64,000 nt of DNA, taken from positions 9,733,629 through 9,797,628 of the forward strand of contig OV050032.1 in NCBI GenBank assembly GCA_920105625.2. Direction: 5' to 3'. Position numbers and translations under genes: made by a program. Below are positions 1-12,400 of the stretch, in pieces. Each line of letters begins with the position of its first letter. The stretch's first letter is position 1. The notes beneath the pieces were generated by a model, which was given only the letters and a program-made list of their open reading frames with translations, had not been told where the DNA came from and made no database searches. This DNA comes from Clusia tigrina. Lineage: Eukaryota > Arthropoda > Insecta > Diptera > Clusiidae.

Positions 1-168
<168 letters not shown>

Positions 169-338
169 TTCCAGGTGTAAAACAAAATGAATCGGACAAA
201 AAAAATCTAAGGTGCATGCATACAACGTGCAACACTCTTCTATGAAACTCTCATGTATGCACATAAGTATGTATATGATTAGCCTACCACTACTAACTTA
301 TTAAATTGAGTATGGATGTGTATGTGCGATCGCCTTAC

Positions 339-446
339 TTGTAATAAGGTCTTCTCCAATTGTTTTCTCAATGCCAACTTTGCTGCTGCCTGCTTTTGTG
401 CTGGGGTTTGCATTTCTTCGCGCATCGCTGCTACACGATCGGCTGC
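339..446 (-). CDS. simj: simj (p66/GATAD2) coding exon d: second conserved region, 5' part
   Basis: A 36-codon exon starting in phase 0 after a CACAG acceptor (AG at 448-447) and ending before a GTAAGG donor at 338. It encodes an Ala/Lys/Gln-rich segment with the core AAAKLALRKQLEKTLLQ. In the GATAD2A/p66 family this motif leads directly into a proline-rich IPPPK stretch and the region before the GATA zinc finger; that continuation must lie left of the window. This motif is the strongest reason for the family call. The phase matches the upstream exon, which ends on a complete codon. Confidence 0.9.
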
Positions 447-548
447 CTGTGTTAAATAAGAATACAAAAATACAATGATTCAGTTCATTTCGACAAGAAT
501 CTGGAATGGTGTGCATGTGGTTTGTGCCATGCGGGGAGGGGAACTCAC

Positions 549-668
549 CTTCAAGTCATTGTGCAGATTTGAATGTTGTTGGTTTTGCTGGTTTAACGGT
601 GGAGCTGGTGTAATGGACACAGAGTTGTTTATAGAGCCAGGTACCTTTGAATTATCCGAAATGTTAGG
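549..668 (-). CDS. simj: simj (p66/GATAD2) coding exon c, linker
   Basis: A 40-codon exon in phase 0 at both ends. Its acceptor reads ..AACAAGCAG with AG at 670-669; a start three bases upstream (after CAAG) would also keep frame and add one Gln. Its donor is GTGAGT at 548. The product is an Asn/Gln/Pro/Ser-rich linker ending HNDLK, joined directly to AADRVAAM in the next exon. No catalytic or binding motif is visible. The 102-bp intron to exon d is of normal short fly size. Exon borders are inferred from splice consensus and phase, not from transcripts. Confidence 0.8.
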
Positions 669-780
669 CTGCTTGTTTATAAAAGAATTGATAACATGAA
701 TATCGAAAAGAACAATAACTATATTCCATATTCTAATCTAAGTAATTGAAAAAAATCATTTTTACATATCTTTATATATA

Positions 781-839
<59 letters not shown>

Positions 840-2065
840 AAAATTGGCATATGTGTATGCCCGTGTATCATAATCAAGAAAGAAACATGGATAAGATCAC
901 AATTGGCGGGTCATTTGTTGGACGTAATTGTTCAAAATTAACGCACAAAAAATATATCAACGAAATTTTCATTGATTTTTTTACATATCGTATACGTACA
1001 TATGTATATTTTTCTCTTCTGAACACGTGCTGGGATCATATCCAGCTCTAATGCACAAACGAATGAAGCATTTGGATAATCATCTAATACCGGATGAAGA
1101 AATACGACTCAGCAAAATAGTTTATTTCTAAAATTTCTCGAGGAAAATAGACTCGGAACAAATACTCTGAAGCCATGAAGGGGGCACATTCGATCTCTAA
1201 GGTCGGATGCAAGATCCCTCTTAATAATAATAATACATATCATATTTTCCATCAATCAATGGGAAAGTTATTAGCAAAACCAATGAGGTGAATTTTTGTC
1301 AGAAAGGTAACTTTTTATGAAGATTGACCGACAGGGCCAATGACATGATGACCTGAGCTGCTCTACACACAAACTGTTTAGTATGGCAATATTTGTGCAA
1401 CTATGCAAGGTATAGAATATGATTGATATAATCGTACAAACAGGGTTTTGGTTATGTTTCATTTTTTTACTGCTTACAAGTTAATAAATTAATTGTAATA
1501 CCGGTTAAAAATACTAAATTTTGTGCTACAATTATTTTCTGAGCGCGGCGGCGACTCTTTAAACAACACAGAGGTAAAGTGTCGGATACTTTTGTCCATC
1601 AGTGTGTATATATGTACATACATGTATATTTATATTATTTAAGTTATTATTTTTTAAGTTGAATGATTACTCCACCAGAGTATGGATATCAATATGTTTT
1701 CGAAATAATGCATATACAAACCGACCAACAACATTGGATTAGATACGAAAAATTTTGATTTATGTAAAAAAATGTAGCATCAAATACTGCGGGTGCTTCC
1801 CCTGTTCAAACTTGCAATTCTTTCTAATAATATGATCAATGATAATATGAATGTTGTGTAATTGTTGTGTAATGTCGTTAAGTGGTGCTTATTTGTGGAC
1901 CATGTGAACGAAAGTCACAGGTAATGCAATGGCTTGCATTTTTCTGTTTAGCATTGAGTGCGGAGTTGGTGTTCCATGGTGTTAGTGTATGGGTGATTCA
2001 GTGAACATTTCTAAGTCGATTATTGACAGAGCACTTATTGCAACGATCACATTACAATAACTCAC
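669..2065 (-). other. simj intron between exons b and c (1397 bp)
   Basis: AT-rich intronic DNA bounded by GTGAGT at 2065 and an AG at 670-669. It contains a long (TG)n run at 783-838. I see no coding potential in it beyond repeat-driven frames. Confidence 0.7.
783..838. repeat. (TG)n microsatellite
   Basis: About 28 uninterrupted GT/TG units inside the simj intron. Confidence 0.97.
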
Positions 2066-2354
2066 ATTGCGTGGTTTGATTCCAGATGGTGGGGCGCTGG
2101 TTGGTATTATTGTCACCGATGGTGTAATGATGAGATTCGGTATATTGGTGCGTGCCTGCACCGGATTCGAACGATGCGATAACGATGTTGACGTCACTGA
2201 AGATGAGCTGCTGCTGTTGCTGCTGCCAGCGGTAAGAGTGGCGCCGCCAGGTAGCGATGATCGCGGCGGCAATGTAATTACCGGATACGAACGCCCCCCA
2301 CTTGGCTGAGAAGTGGGTATTGTGGAGGATATATTATGGCGACCATTATTTACG
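2066..2354 (-). CDS. simj: simj (p66/GATAD2) coding exon b, Ser/Thr/Pro-rich linker
   Basis: A 289-base exon. Its acceptor is CTAACAG (AG at 2356-2355). The first base completes the codon split by the upstream exon (AA plus C gives Asn), followed by VNNGRHNIS. The exon ends exactly on AAT (Asn) before a GTGAGT donor at 2065. The product is a low-complexity Ser/Thr/Pro linker with a polyserine run and an SYPVITLPPRSS segment. This fits the poorly conserved stretch between the two conserved regions of p66. The intron to exon a is only 114 bp. Confidence 0.85.
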
Positions 2355-2468
2355 CTGTTAGCAAAGGGAATAGACAAAAAACATATTGAATTTGAAATTT
2401 GAAAAATTTGAAGAAATATTTTTGGACATATATACTCGTATATGTTTATATGTATATGTTTTGCTTAC

Positions 2469-3264
2469 TTCACGGTGACTATCGATGGGCGAGGCCTTGC
2501 GGGTGCAGTCGGTGGCATATTTAATGTTGGAATAACACTTAAGCCCTTTGAGGACAGTGCAGTGGGCAACAGGCTTAGTGAGTGACTGGACGCAGAACTT
2601 GCTGGTGTCACAACCATATTCTCCTTCATCACATGTTGTGATTGCCTCAACTTCTTCAGCAGCACCAGTTTTGTCTCTTCGTTGCGGAGGTCTTCGCGCA
2701 GCTTGCGTAATCCAGTTTCGCGCTCGTTTAGTTCAGCTGGTGTCAGTTCTTTGATCGGTACATACGGCGGCATCTCCTCATCGTCCGTCTCAGAATCGAT
2801 GTTACCATTCTGTTGTCGACCATTCATGCGCGCCGGTAACAACACAATGTCTGGTGCTTCGGCATAGGATTTCGGTTCGGTACGTGGTCGCAGAACACGC
2901 CGTTGCACAATATTATCGTCCTGTGGTGTCGTCGGTGCTGACGATGTTACTGTTGCCGATGACGATGCTGTTATCGAGGTTTCTAGTCCGATTGCTGCTG
3001 TACACGAGTTGGACGTTGAGCTAGCGGCAGCAACAGATATGGCTGACACAGCACTTGCATTGTTATTTGCAAGGGATGGAGGTGGAGGTGCAGGAGTTAT
3101 GGTTAAACCGGAATTTTGCGTTAAATTCCGCAAGTCGCGAACCGTGGCCGGTGTGATAGTGAGCGCTGGGTCTCTTCCGGAACCCAAACTCAAGTCGACT
3201 ACATCGTCGACTTCCATTTTGGCCATTTTAGCCCGACGCGTCGTCTTGAATTTTATGTAATATC
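2469..3264 (-). CDS. simj: simj (p66/GATAD2) coding exon a: N-terminus and coiled-coil conserved region 1
   Basis: Probable first coding exon of simjang, the fly p66/GATAD2 subunit of the nuclear NuRD (Mi-2) deacetylase-remodelling complex. An acceptor TTTGTAG lies at 3266-3265. ATG candidates are at 3226 and nine bases further in (MAKMEVDDVVDLSL). The frame is also open upstream to the acceptor, so the true start could be in an earlier exon. From 3226 it codes 252 residues plus two bases. An acidic VDDVVDLSL N-terminus is followed by a Ser/Ala/Thr-rich stretch, VLRPRTEPKSYAE at about 110-123, an acidic ETDDEEMPPYVPIKELTP, and a charged helix at about 160-203 with EETKLVLLKKLRQSQ. In GATAD2 proteins that coiled coil binds MBD2/3. 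The donor is GTAAGC at 2468. No 5' UTR exon is identified with confidence. Confidence 0.88.
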
Positions 3265-5573
3265 CTACAAAGATAAGGATTGAAAAAAAATATTTGAATT
3301 ATTTGGAAATGATCAGGCAATGAAAATGTTTTATTTTCTTCGCATTCATCAAAATTATAATTTCAATTTCGAAAGGCATTTTCAATTGAAACGGTTTGCT
3401 GCTCATGTAAGTGTTCGGCGGGCAGAGTACATTTTACTGTAACTCCGACAGGCGATAGAGCGAATGAAGCAGATATTGTTTGGTAAATGAAATACGTGCT
3501 CTGTATGTACATATGTATGATGTATGTATGTATCGAAGGGGGAACGTATGCTAAGGGTGAACTTAATGTCATTATTTTCATTAGCCCTTATTGGCTCTGC
3601 TGCTGTTGCAGCTATTGTGCGGGGGAGCATTGCCAAATGGCGGCAGTAACCCTCTCCTTGAAGTTGTGCTTGCTAGATTGGATATTGTAACGTTGTATCC
3701 CAAGGTAATAAAGATTTCCTAGCTATAAAAGCCCATAACAATTATTGTGACCTTGCCGTGCGTAAATTTGTTGTTGCCAGCCAAAGCAGCCAAATCAAAA
3801 AGAAACAGAAAAGCGACCAAATGCTTTGACCAACTGAAAGCGCAGCATAAATCGTTTGACGGAACTGAAGACAGATGCAGAGAATAGGCAGGTAAGATAC
3901 GCAATCCGAGCGTATCTTAATTTTACAGCTTCAGGGTTTTCATTATATTGGAAACAGAGACTATTTATTACTCAAGAACTTTCGACCAAAGGTGGACACC
4001 ATTGTATGTGTGGTGAATGCGTGACGTGACAATAACCTCAGCTCAGGGTGAATATAGAGCTGACGGATGCAGAGTTCAATATAATTGAATTGAGCTAATT
4101 AGAGAGAGAGAGAGAAATAGGAAAGAAGGAACTAAAGCCACGCTATAACTGAAAGCTTTGACATGAATAAGCAGGCAATGGAGAGAGGTGCAACCAGAAG
4201 AATGGCCAAAGTCCGCTTAGGGACGTCATAAATTAGACAAATGCTTAAACACTGTGGTCTGTGCTGAAAGTAGAAATTACAAATTAGAAGAAAGCACTTC
4301 ACACACAAACAAAATTGGATAAAATATATGTACATATGTACATATGCATACATACGTTCGTTTTTGTTTGAACACTTTCTTTTTTTCTAGAAATTATTGG
4401 CTGCCTTTGTCATTTACACACATACATAGTGTGTACGTATGTCGAGTATGTTGTATGTATGTCGTACATGATATAAACAAGAAACAGCCAAGCAATGCAA
4501 CCCAAAAACAACGCACGAAGATGCTACATTGCAATGGATTTGCAGCGAATTCAACTAATCATTAGAAACAATAACAACTAAAAAAAACAACAAAGCAGTA
4601 CTGCAGTCGCATATACAATTGGATTCGAAACAAGAGCAAATCTGCACGCGCTGAGAAAGAAATTATTTAATTACATACATATTCATATGTGGATGTGTGT
4701 ATGCATGCATGAATTGAGTTGGCTTGTGAAATTGACTGCACTCATATATGTACATATGTATATATGAATGTACATTCGCGGGTGTTTAGCCAAGCTAGTC
4801 ACGTTTTCGGTTTAGTGTAAATTTCAAATAAACATTGCTTTTGGCTGTACAGACCGCTTAAGAGGAAGTATCTGAACGGCCGAGGAGGGACAGGGAAAAG
4901 TAATACAAAAAGTGAAACAAATCTCTCGACGAATGCAAAATAGATGTCTACACTTTCTGTAAGTAATTTCCAATTAATGTGTATTATATGCATATAAGAA
5001 ATCCGTCTGTCCATAATTTAGATACACACATACAAGCCACTGGGCATGGGGTATGGGCATGAGCAGCTTCAAGTATGCATGAGGCAGGCAGGCACCCAAT
5101 ATGTTCACCACCTTTTAGGATTTTTGCAAATTTATTTTTTTGTTTAGTATTGCGCATAGTGAAGGCAACAAACAAAAAACAAAAAGAAGAAATTTCAAAA
5201 TGAAATAAATAAATGTGTACTGAAAGAAAACTGAGGCTTTCAAAACCTGTGCCTGTGCCTGTATGCCAGTGCGCTGCATTAGCTTCGTGCTGTTTTTTGC
5301 TGTCGCTGTTTCTATGCTGTGCGCCATAGGTGAATAAACTTTTGTTGGATTTGTCGATGTAGTTGATGACGATGATTGTGGCGATGCTTACGCAAGTGGC
5401 AGATGTGCCACTTGCTTTTTTGGTGGTATGATGGCGCACGTTAAACGAGATTTCTAGAATTACAAGTTACAAATTTTTTTGAAGACCGCAGCTCTAAACA
5501 CGTACACATTTTATTGGCCCGCCTTATGTCCGTTCAATAGGAAGCATACTCAAAAAAATGAAATAAAAATTGA
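3265..5573. other. Unassigned DNA upstream of simj
   Basis: No supported coding sequence. Features noticed are a short (GA)n run near 4101-4114, scattered TACATATGTA/CATA simple motifs, and a stretch at 3590-3870 that reads like fly 5'-UTR or proximal intron DNA on the minus strand (CA-rich, with two TCAGTT initiator-like sites). None of these is strong enough to call as a promoter. Confidence 0.4.
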
Positions 5574-5634
5574 AACACACGCACACACATACACACACAC
5601 ACACACACACACGCGCGCGCACACACACACACAC
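5574..5634. repeat. (CA)n/(CG)n microsatellite
   Basis: CA repeats with a short CG interruption (acgcgcgcgcac) and flanking ACAC units. Confidence 0.95.
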
Positions 5635-7638
5635 TCCGTTATGTAGTCTTGATGCAGCTGCTTGCTGTCACACCTTCGTGCTTATTGCAGTTTGATTCGG
5701 TTCAGTTCGTTTCTTTGTTTTCGTTTTTAAAAGACTTGTTACCAAAATTTCCAATGCAGATACATATACATACTAGTTTATTTAAATATTCATTTCCCCT
5801 GACACATTATCGTATGCACACAGCCAGGCAGATAAAACCAAAAATACAGACATACACTTTAGCTAGCATGCAATTGTCACCTTTCTTCTTGTTTTTGTTT
5901 CTTGATGAATTGGGGTTTAATTTTGTGGTAACAATAAACAATTTAAACACTCCGTTGGCTCCCGATCATTCAAATGGCAAACATAGCAATTAACATGAAA
6001 TAGGAGCAATCATTGTGCGCCAGTATTGATCGAGTGAGAATGTATACCAATGTTGCAAGAGCAACATTAAAAAGGGTAATTTGAAAGATCATTCATAACT
6101 GGGATTTTCGGGAACATACATTCGATTTCACACATTCTGATCATAAAAAAAATTGCCTGCCGTAAATTGTAATATTAAACCATAAATAAAAAATACTTTC
6201 GATTATAACACAATACAAAAAACAAGTGTTACAACAGTAGCGATCTGCAAAATTGTGTGTGCGATTTGAAATGCAATAATAAATATAAATTAAAACTAAA
6301 AAAAATTTACAAATGTATTCAGTAAAATGGAACAAAAGAGTGGTATGATGCAAAAAAAATGATCGTTACTTTTTATATGTCTATATATTATTGAGTGTGG
6401 ACCCTATTATTTTGCGTTAAGGCAGAGAAACCTTTAGATGACATATAAAAAAAAAACAAAATGGTTTTAATAGGCTTTACAAAAGCGTGCTGCTCGTTAT
6501 ACATTTTGGTTAAAATCATACAATTTAAAATTACAATACAATTATTAACGTGGCGTAATGAAATTTGAACGTACAATGTGCACTTGTCTGTCTGCATTGT
6601 AGGCATAAAATCCAAAACATTTTTGGCGCCCTTTTTAACGGTACCACTACAATCGCATACCGAACCAGAATTTAATGCGCTATAAGCATGTTCGTTTATC
6701 CTACCATCATGATAATTGTGTAGATTTGTAGAGGATTGTATGATTTTGCCAAAATATTGACGCAAACAGAAACTGAGGGTCAACAGCAACAAGTGCGATA
6801 TCGGTGTAAAATTTCATTGATATTTCTTTCTGCAATAAAAATACGCTGGCCGCGTTTCCTTGTGTGGGTATCAAACAATTTAGTAATTGGATGTTACTGT
6901 TCACGCTCAGTGGTCGGAAATGTCACGATTGTAACTTAAATAACCTGAAAGTACATCCTCCTGGAATATTGAGAAATAAACATTCAAATAGCAAAACACT
7001 TTAATAACGGGCAACAATAATAGCGAGGGTAAAAATATAAAACAGGCACTAAACTGTTGACATACTGCAACACTGATGGACACATAAGAGCGTTGATAGT
7101 TCCTGAGTGATTCTTGTGTATTGAAATTGCTCTTTTCGTACGAGTGTATGTGTGTGTGTGCACAATGAACAACGACGACGCTGCTTTCGTATTGTGCTTG
7201 CTACGATAAGCAAGCAGAGCAATTCGCGAATCTCATTTTCTTTCAAACTGCAAAAGCAAACACTTGTGCGCAAGTGAGTGAGTGTGTCATAAGATACAAA
7301 AACACCAACAACAACAATAATAACAACTTCGGCAGCATGAAGACGAAGCCAAAAATGAACTCAATCCGATCGAATCGAGATTGTTAGCTAGCTGGTTAAA
7401 TGAGTGTCTGTCCGTCTGCCTTTCTGTTTGACGCAGACGTCAGTTTGTTGTTTGTAGCACACATTTTTCATTAGTTTTGCTATTTTCTGTTTTCATGGTT
7501 GTTGTTGCTTTAACTGCTGCTAAGTTATCATACATACAAGCAAACGACCTCAACGCAAATAAATTATCGTTCAAAGTTAGTCGGACGGGCGGTCTACTCA
7601 TTTACTTTTTGTTGCCTCTGTTTTATTCTAGTCACGAG
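5635..7638. other. Unassigned AT-rich DNA
   Basis: No gene, RNA or complete element is recognised. The open frames are short and lack any family resemblance. Confidence 0.4.
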
Positions 7639-8584
7639 CACCGTTGCCACCTTTTGATCATTGCTAAGCCAAAGGTTCATATCAAAATTATTTTTTTAGA
7701 AAAATTATTTAAAAAAATCATTACCAATTTTTTTTATTTATTTTTCAACACTACTACTCTTTGGTTTATTTGTAAGAAAAGTCACGTTAAAAATACCAAC
7801 ATATAGAAATAGCTTATGGAAATATAATAAGAGGCAATTAGAGAATAAATTAAATATTTATTATTATATTTATTATTATTATTTATAATACAAATATTAT
7901 TTCATATTTTTGAAGTTTAAATTTCTTAAATTTTCTATGAATCTAAATATGTTAGTAGTTTTAAATTAAATTAATAATTGACTACAATTTTAAAATGTAA
8001 TGCATATTTTAAGTAACTCAAATTTCAAGTCTAGTTCAATAATTTTATTGAAACATGCGTTTCGAATTAACAACTTTAGTTCTTTATTTCGAAAGAGAAT
8101 TGGTCTTTTATTAGTAATATGGTATTTATGTAGATACAATATTTTAGATTCTGCTTCTTCAATCAATAAATTTAGTTTAATTATTTGTTTTTACACAACA
8201 ATAAAAAAAAAAAACGGTAGGAAACCACAGAACAATAACAACGAAAATTGTCTACAACATATGTATCTGAATTTTGCAACTTGGGGCTCAATTTTACTGT
8301 TCGGCACAGCTGCAGTATCGAATTAGTCAGAGGCGAACCTTTGAATCTTATGTAAATTGGGAGCCAAACAAATGTCGATTACGTCGCTAAATTGTATTTG
8401 CCTACTAATGCATAAATGGCATTTATTTGAAAAAACTCGACTGGAATTTGCAATTACATTTGTTGAGAGTTGGAAAAATGCCATATTTAAGAGGAAAGTT
8501 TCCTTTCTAAAACTGGAGCCTCGTACATATATGTGTTGTACAAGACGGGACCCATAGACTAAAACCATTTAGGTGGCAACCGTG
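7639..8584. mobile_element. Candidate non-autonomous DNA transposon (hAT-like termini), very AT-rich
   Basis: The left end reads CACCGTTGCCACCTTTTGA at 7639. The inverse complement of the right end, finishing at 8584, reads CACGGTTGCCACCTAAATGG. Thirteen of the first 14 positions agree. The interior is markedly more AT-rich than its surroundings. The 8-bp flanks (GTCACGAG left, ATGACCAG right) agree at only five of eight positions, so the target-site duplication is doubtful or decayed. CA..GTTGCC-type termini are common among hAT MITEs. No transposase motif is seen inside. Confidence 0.4.
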
Positions 8585-10990
8585 ATGACCAGAGTTATAT
8601 TCTGTTTTGGTCAGTGGCTTTGGCTTTTGTGATTTGTGATGGTGTATAATTTGTGATAATAGTGTTAGGATTATGGCAATAAAGCATACACGCATGCGCA
8701 GTATTGGCGGAAACAAAACAACGAGGTCGGTAAATACGAATACTCCTCTAAATAAATAGCTTAACACCAACGGGGTCAAAACTTAAAGAGATGAAAGTCC
8801 TGCATTATTTGCCATTAATTTTCTGGGTACGGGCATTATTGTAAGAGCATTTTTATACACATACGTATATGTATGGGGCATAGCCAAGACTGCGCTAACC
8901 ATTGCATTAGCTCAACATAATCTGCCATATCTGGTCAGAATACAGAAAGTGAGTATTTTCCTCTGTATTTATAGTCTTACTGCATGCATACATTTGTGTA
9001 CGGATATTGGAAGTAAGAATTATGTGACACTGAAGCTAGTACGACAAGTTTTCAATCTGTTCAACGCCGATCCACTTTACATTCTATTTGGAAGACAGTA
9101 AAAATTTAACAAATATCATGCCAATGCTCCAAACAAATGATTAAGATATCAATTCCTCGCCTGTGACACGACTTTATGCAGAGAAACTAGAAATAATGAA
9201 GAAACAAGAATGCTACTGCAAAACATTTAAAAATATTTACACATTTTTCACATATGTATGTACATATGTACATACATACAAACATACATATAACAAAATG
9301 AAATGACTGAAATACGATGGACGAAGTTTTTCAAAAAACCGCTTTTTTCTACTGAGTTTTCGAGAAACGTTTTAAAATACATTCATTCCATTTAGGAGAT
9401 TGGGTCCGCGACTCGGTGTGACGTCATTTGTGGGATCTCAGTGACGAAGCATTCCAAAGCGAAACTGAGCCATAAATTATTTCGGTAAATAAAACATTAT
9501 TAAGTGGCAACACAAAAGAAAAAACAAAAGAGCAGACGCGCATTGATAACATGTAAACTAATACAAGAACAAGGCACTTGTATGAAGTTGCTGTTGCCTT
9601 TAAATCATAAATGTTTCGATAAAAAAGTTACACACAAGTTGCAAAGGTCCCGCAGGCAATCCGCTACGAGAAAATGCATCCCAGATTCAATACACTTTTA
9701 TATAGTATGTATACATATATAACCAGGAATACCTACATACATACATACATATATAAGAGTGTGCACAAATTTTACAATGTGTACAATTGCCTGTGCTACC
9801 AAACGGTGCCATGAGCGCTGCACGAACGGATCGCAAAGTGAGCAGCAATGCAACGAGCCAACACAGCAACAGTCAACAAAAAAAGCATGCACAATAACAC
9901 CACAGCAATCCGGCAAAAAGCCAGACTTTCAGACAGACAGTGGGAAGGGGGGGGGATCAGATGAACAGTGAGTGTATCAGCAGCAACAGGCAAAACTATG
10001 GCTTAGTGGCGCAGGAATCTAGTTAGTTCGCTGCGGCTGTGGTTCAGTTCGGCTAGCCTACCACTCCATGGCCTGAATGTATCGTAAACAACAGAAACAA
10101 GTAGAGAAAATAGCTATAAAAAAACTACTGCTGCATAGACTTGGTTGACTGGATGACTACTTGAACGTTAGTTGTTGGCTCGTTAAAGTGTCGCACAAGA
10201 CGATCAAGAGAAATTTACACGCAAGGTTGCATTAGACTGCAACAGAAGACGACGACAACGCAATGCGTTGCGGAGGGGTGGTGACATGCGCACTTCCATA
10301 CTTGTATGGTAAATTGGTGGATTTTATTTGAATTTACAAGTAATACATAATAGTACCAATCCAGACTACAACACACAACTCCGCTGCTACCTGTTAAACC
10401 TAATTTACTCTCATGGGCTCCAAACGAATTCAATGGCGCAGCTACTTCTGGACGGTCCAAATCTAAACCAAGTACAAATGTGGTGTTTGCATCCATTGCG
10501 GGCATGGTGTATGTACTTACATATATAGGTACATATCTTATGTATACAGGTGTAATATTATTTATTTACGATCATGCAATATTCTATTCTATATCTATTT
10601 GTGCAAATTAAGGGCAATTTGGAATAGACAGAAATATGAATGACTTACTTACAAATGAGAGGAATAAATGTAAACGAAAGTTAAGCTGGTAAACCGGAAA
10701 TAGTTGATAAGTACATACATATGTACATAGATACATATGGGAGAGTACAGACTATGTTGGGATATGTACATATGTATGTACTTACGTATTTATATTGAGA
10801 ATAATAAAGTATGTTTATATACCAATATAAGGCTAAGTTCATCATTGCCTGGGATATTGCGAAAGTATTTATATGCATATATGTACCTGAATATATATGT
10901 ACATACATATGTATATCCACATGTGTACTTGTTTTATGTCTAGAAATCCAATAATGTTTGCAACCTAGTAATTAAGTACATAGCAATAAT
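8585..10990. other. Unassigned DNA
   Basis: No supported gene. Contains CATA/TACATATG simple stretches and Q/N-type CAA-rich DNA around 9820-9990. Confidence 0.4.
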
Positions 10991-11056
10991 TATATATATA
11001 TATGTATATGTATACATATATATATATATATATATATCTATATATATATATATATG

Positions 11057-11146
<90 letters not shown>

Positions 11147-11191
11147 GTATACATATATATATATATATATATCTATATATATATATATATG

Positions 11192-11233
<42 letters not shown>

Positions 11234-11341
11234 ATATATATATCTATATATATATATATATATATCTATATATATATCTATATATATATATATATATATA
11301 TATATCTATATATATATATATATATGCAATATATATATATA
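10991..11341. repeat. (TA)n array with TC and GC interruptions
   Basis: TA repeats carrying regularly placed TATC and TATGC variants. A segment of roughly 140 bp beginning TATATGTATATGTATAC (near 11000) recurs near 11138, so the array itself has been duplicated. Open frames here are repeat artefacts. Confidence 0.95.
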
Positions 11342-12032
11342 TGCAAAGGTTAAAATACAATATTCAGATATACAGACATATATACAGATGTACACACATA
11401 AATATATATACATACATACATATATACAGATATTTATCCATACATATATTCAGATATACATACATATATACATATGTATATAAATAGATATACATATGTA
11501 TTTATATAACATTACACTAAAATATATTTGGATAATATGTACATATATACATAATTATATAATATATACATATGTATGTATATATGTATATACATAGATA
11601 ATATAGTTGGAAGTTAGATAAGGTGTATGGTGGGGAGAGTGTTAGTGGGGTAGTCAAGATAGTGTTCCACTGTCCAAATGTATACAAATTCGTACATGCA
11701 TATGTATGTAGGTATGTATGTATGTATATACTATGTATATTCGAATGGCTGTTCCAACTGGCTGATCAGTGTTAATATACGCTATTAATATACTTATATA
11801 TATGTACATATGTATATATTACCTATGAGTGTGCGTGTGGAGTGTATGTAAGCATGTGTGGGCTAAAAACATTTCAGCAACAAAGAGCAAATGTATCTTT
11901 GCCGATAACGACGTGCGCACACATGCATGCATACAAGCAAAACCGTCCGTTCACAAAAGTAATCTCAAAAGTACAGTTGTGCAACGCAATGTTGGGGTAT
12001 GCATGTACATACATACTCATACGTACATATAT

Positions 12033-12400
<368 letters not shown>

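Noticed and set aside
2067..2309. Plus-strand frame opposite simj exon b
   Set aside because: Antisense shadow; the minus strand has matching splice sites and phase.
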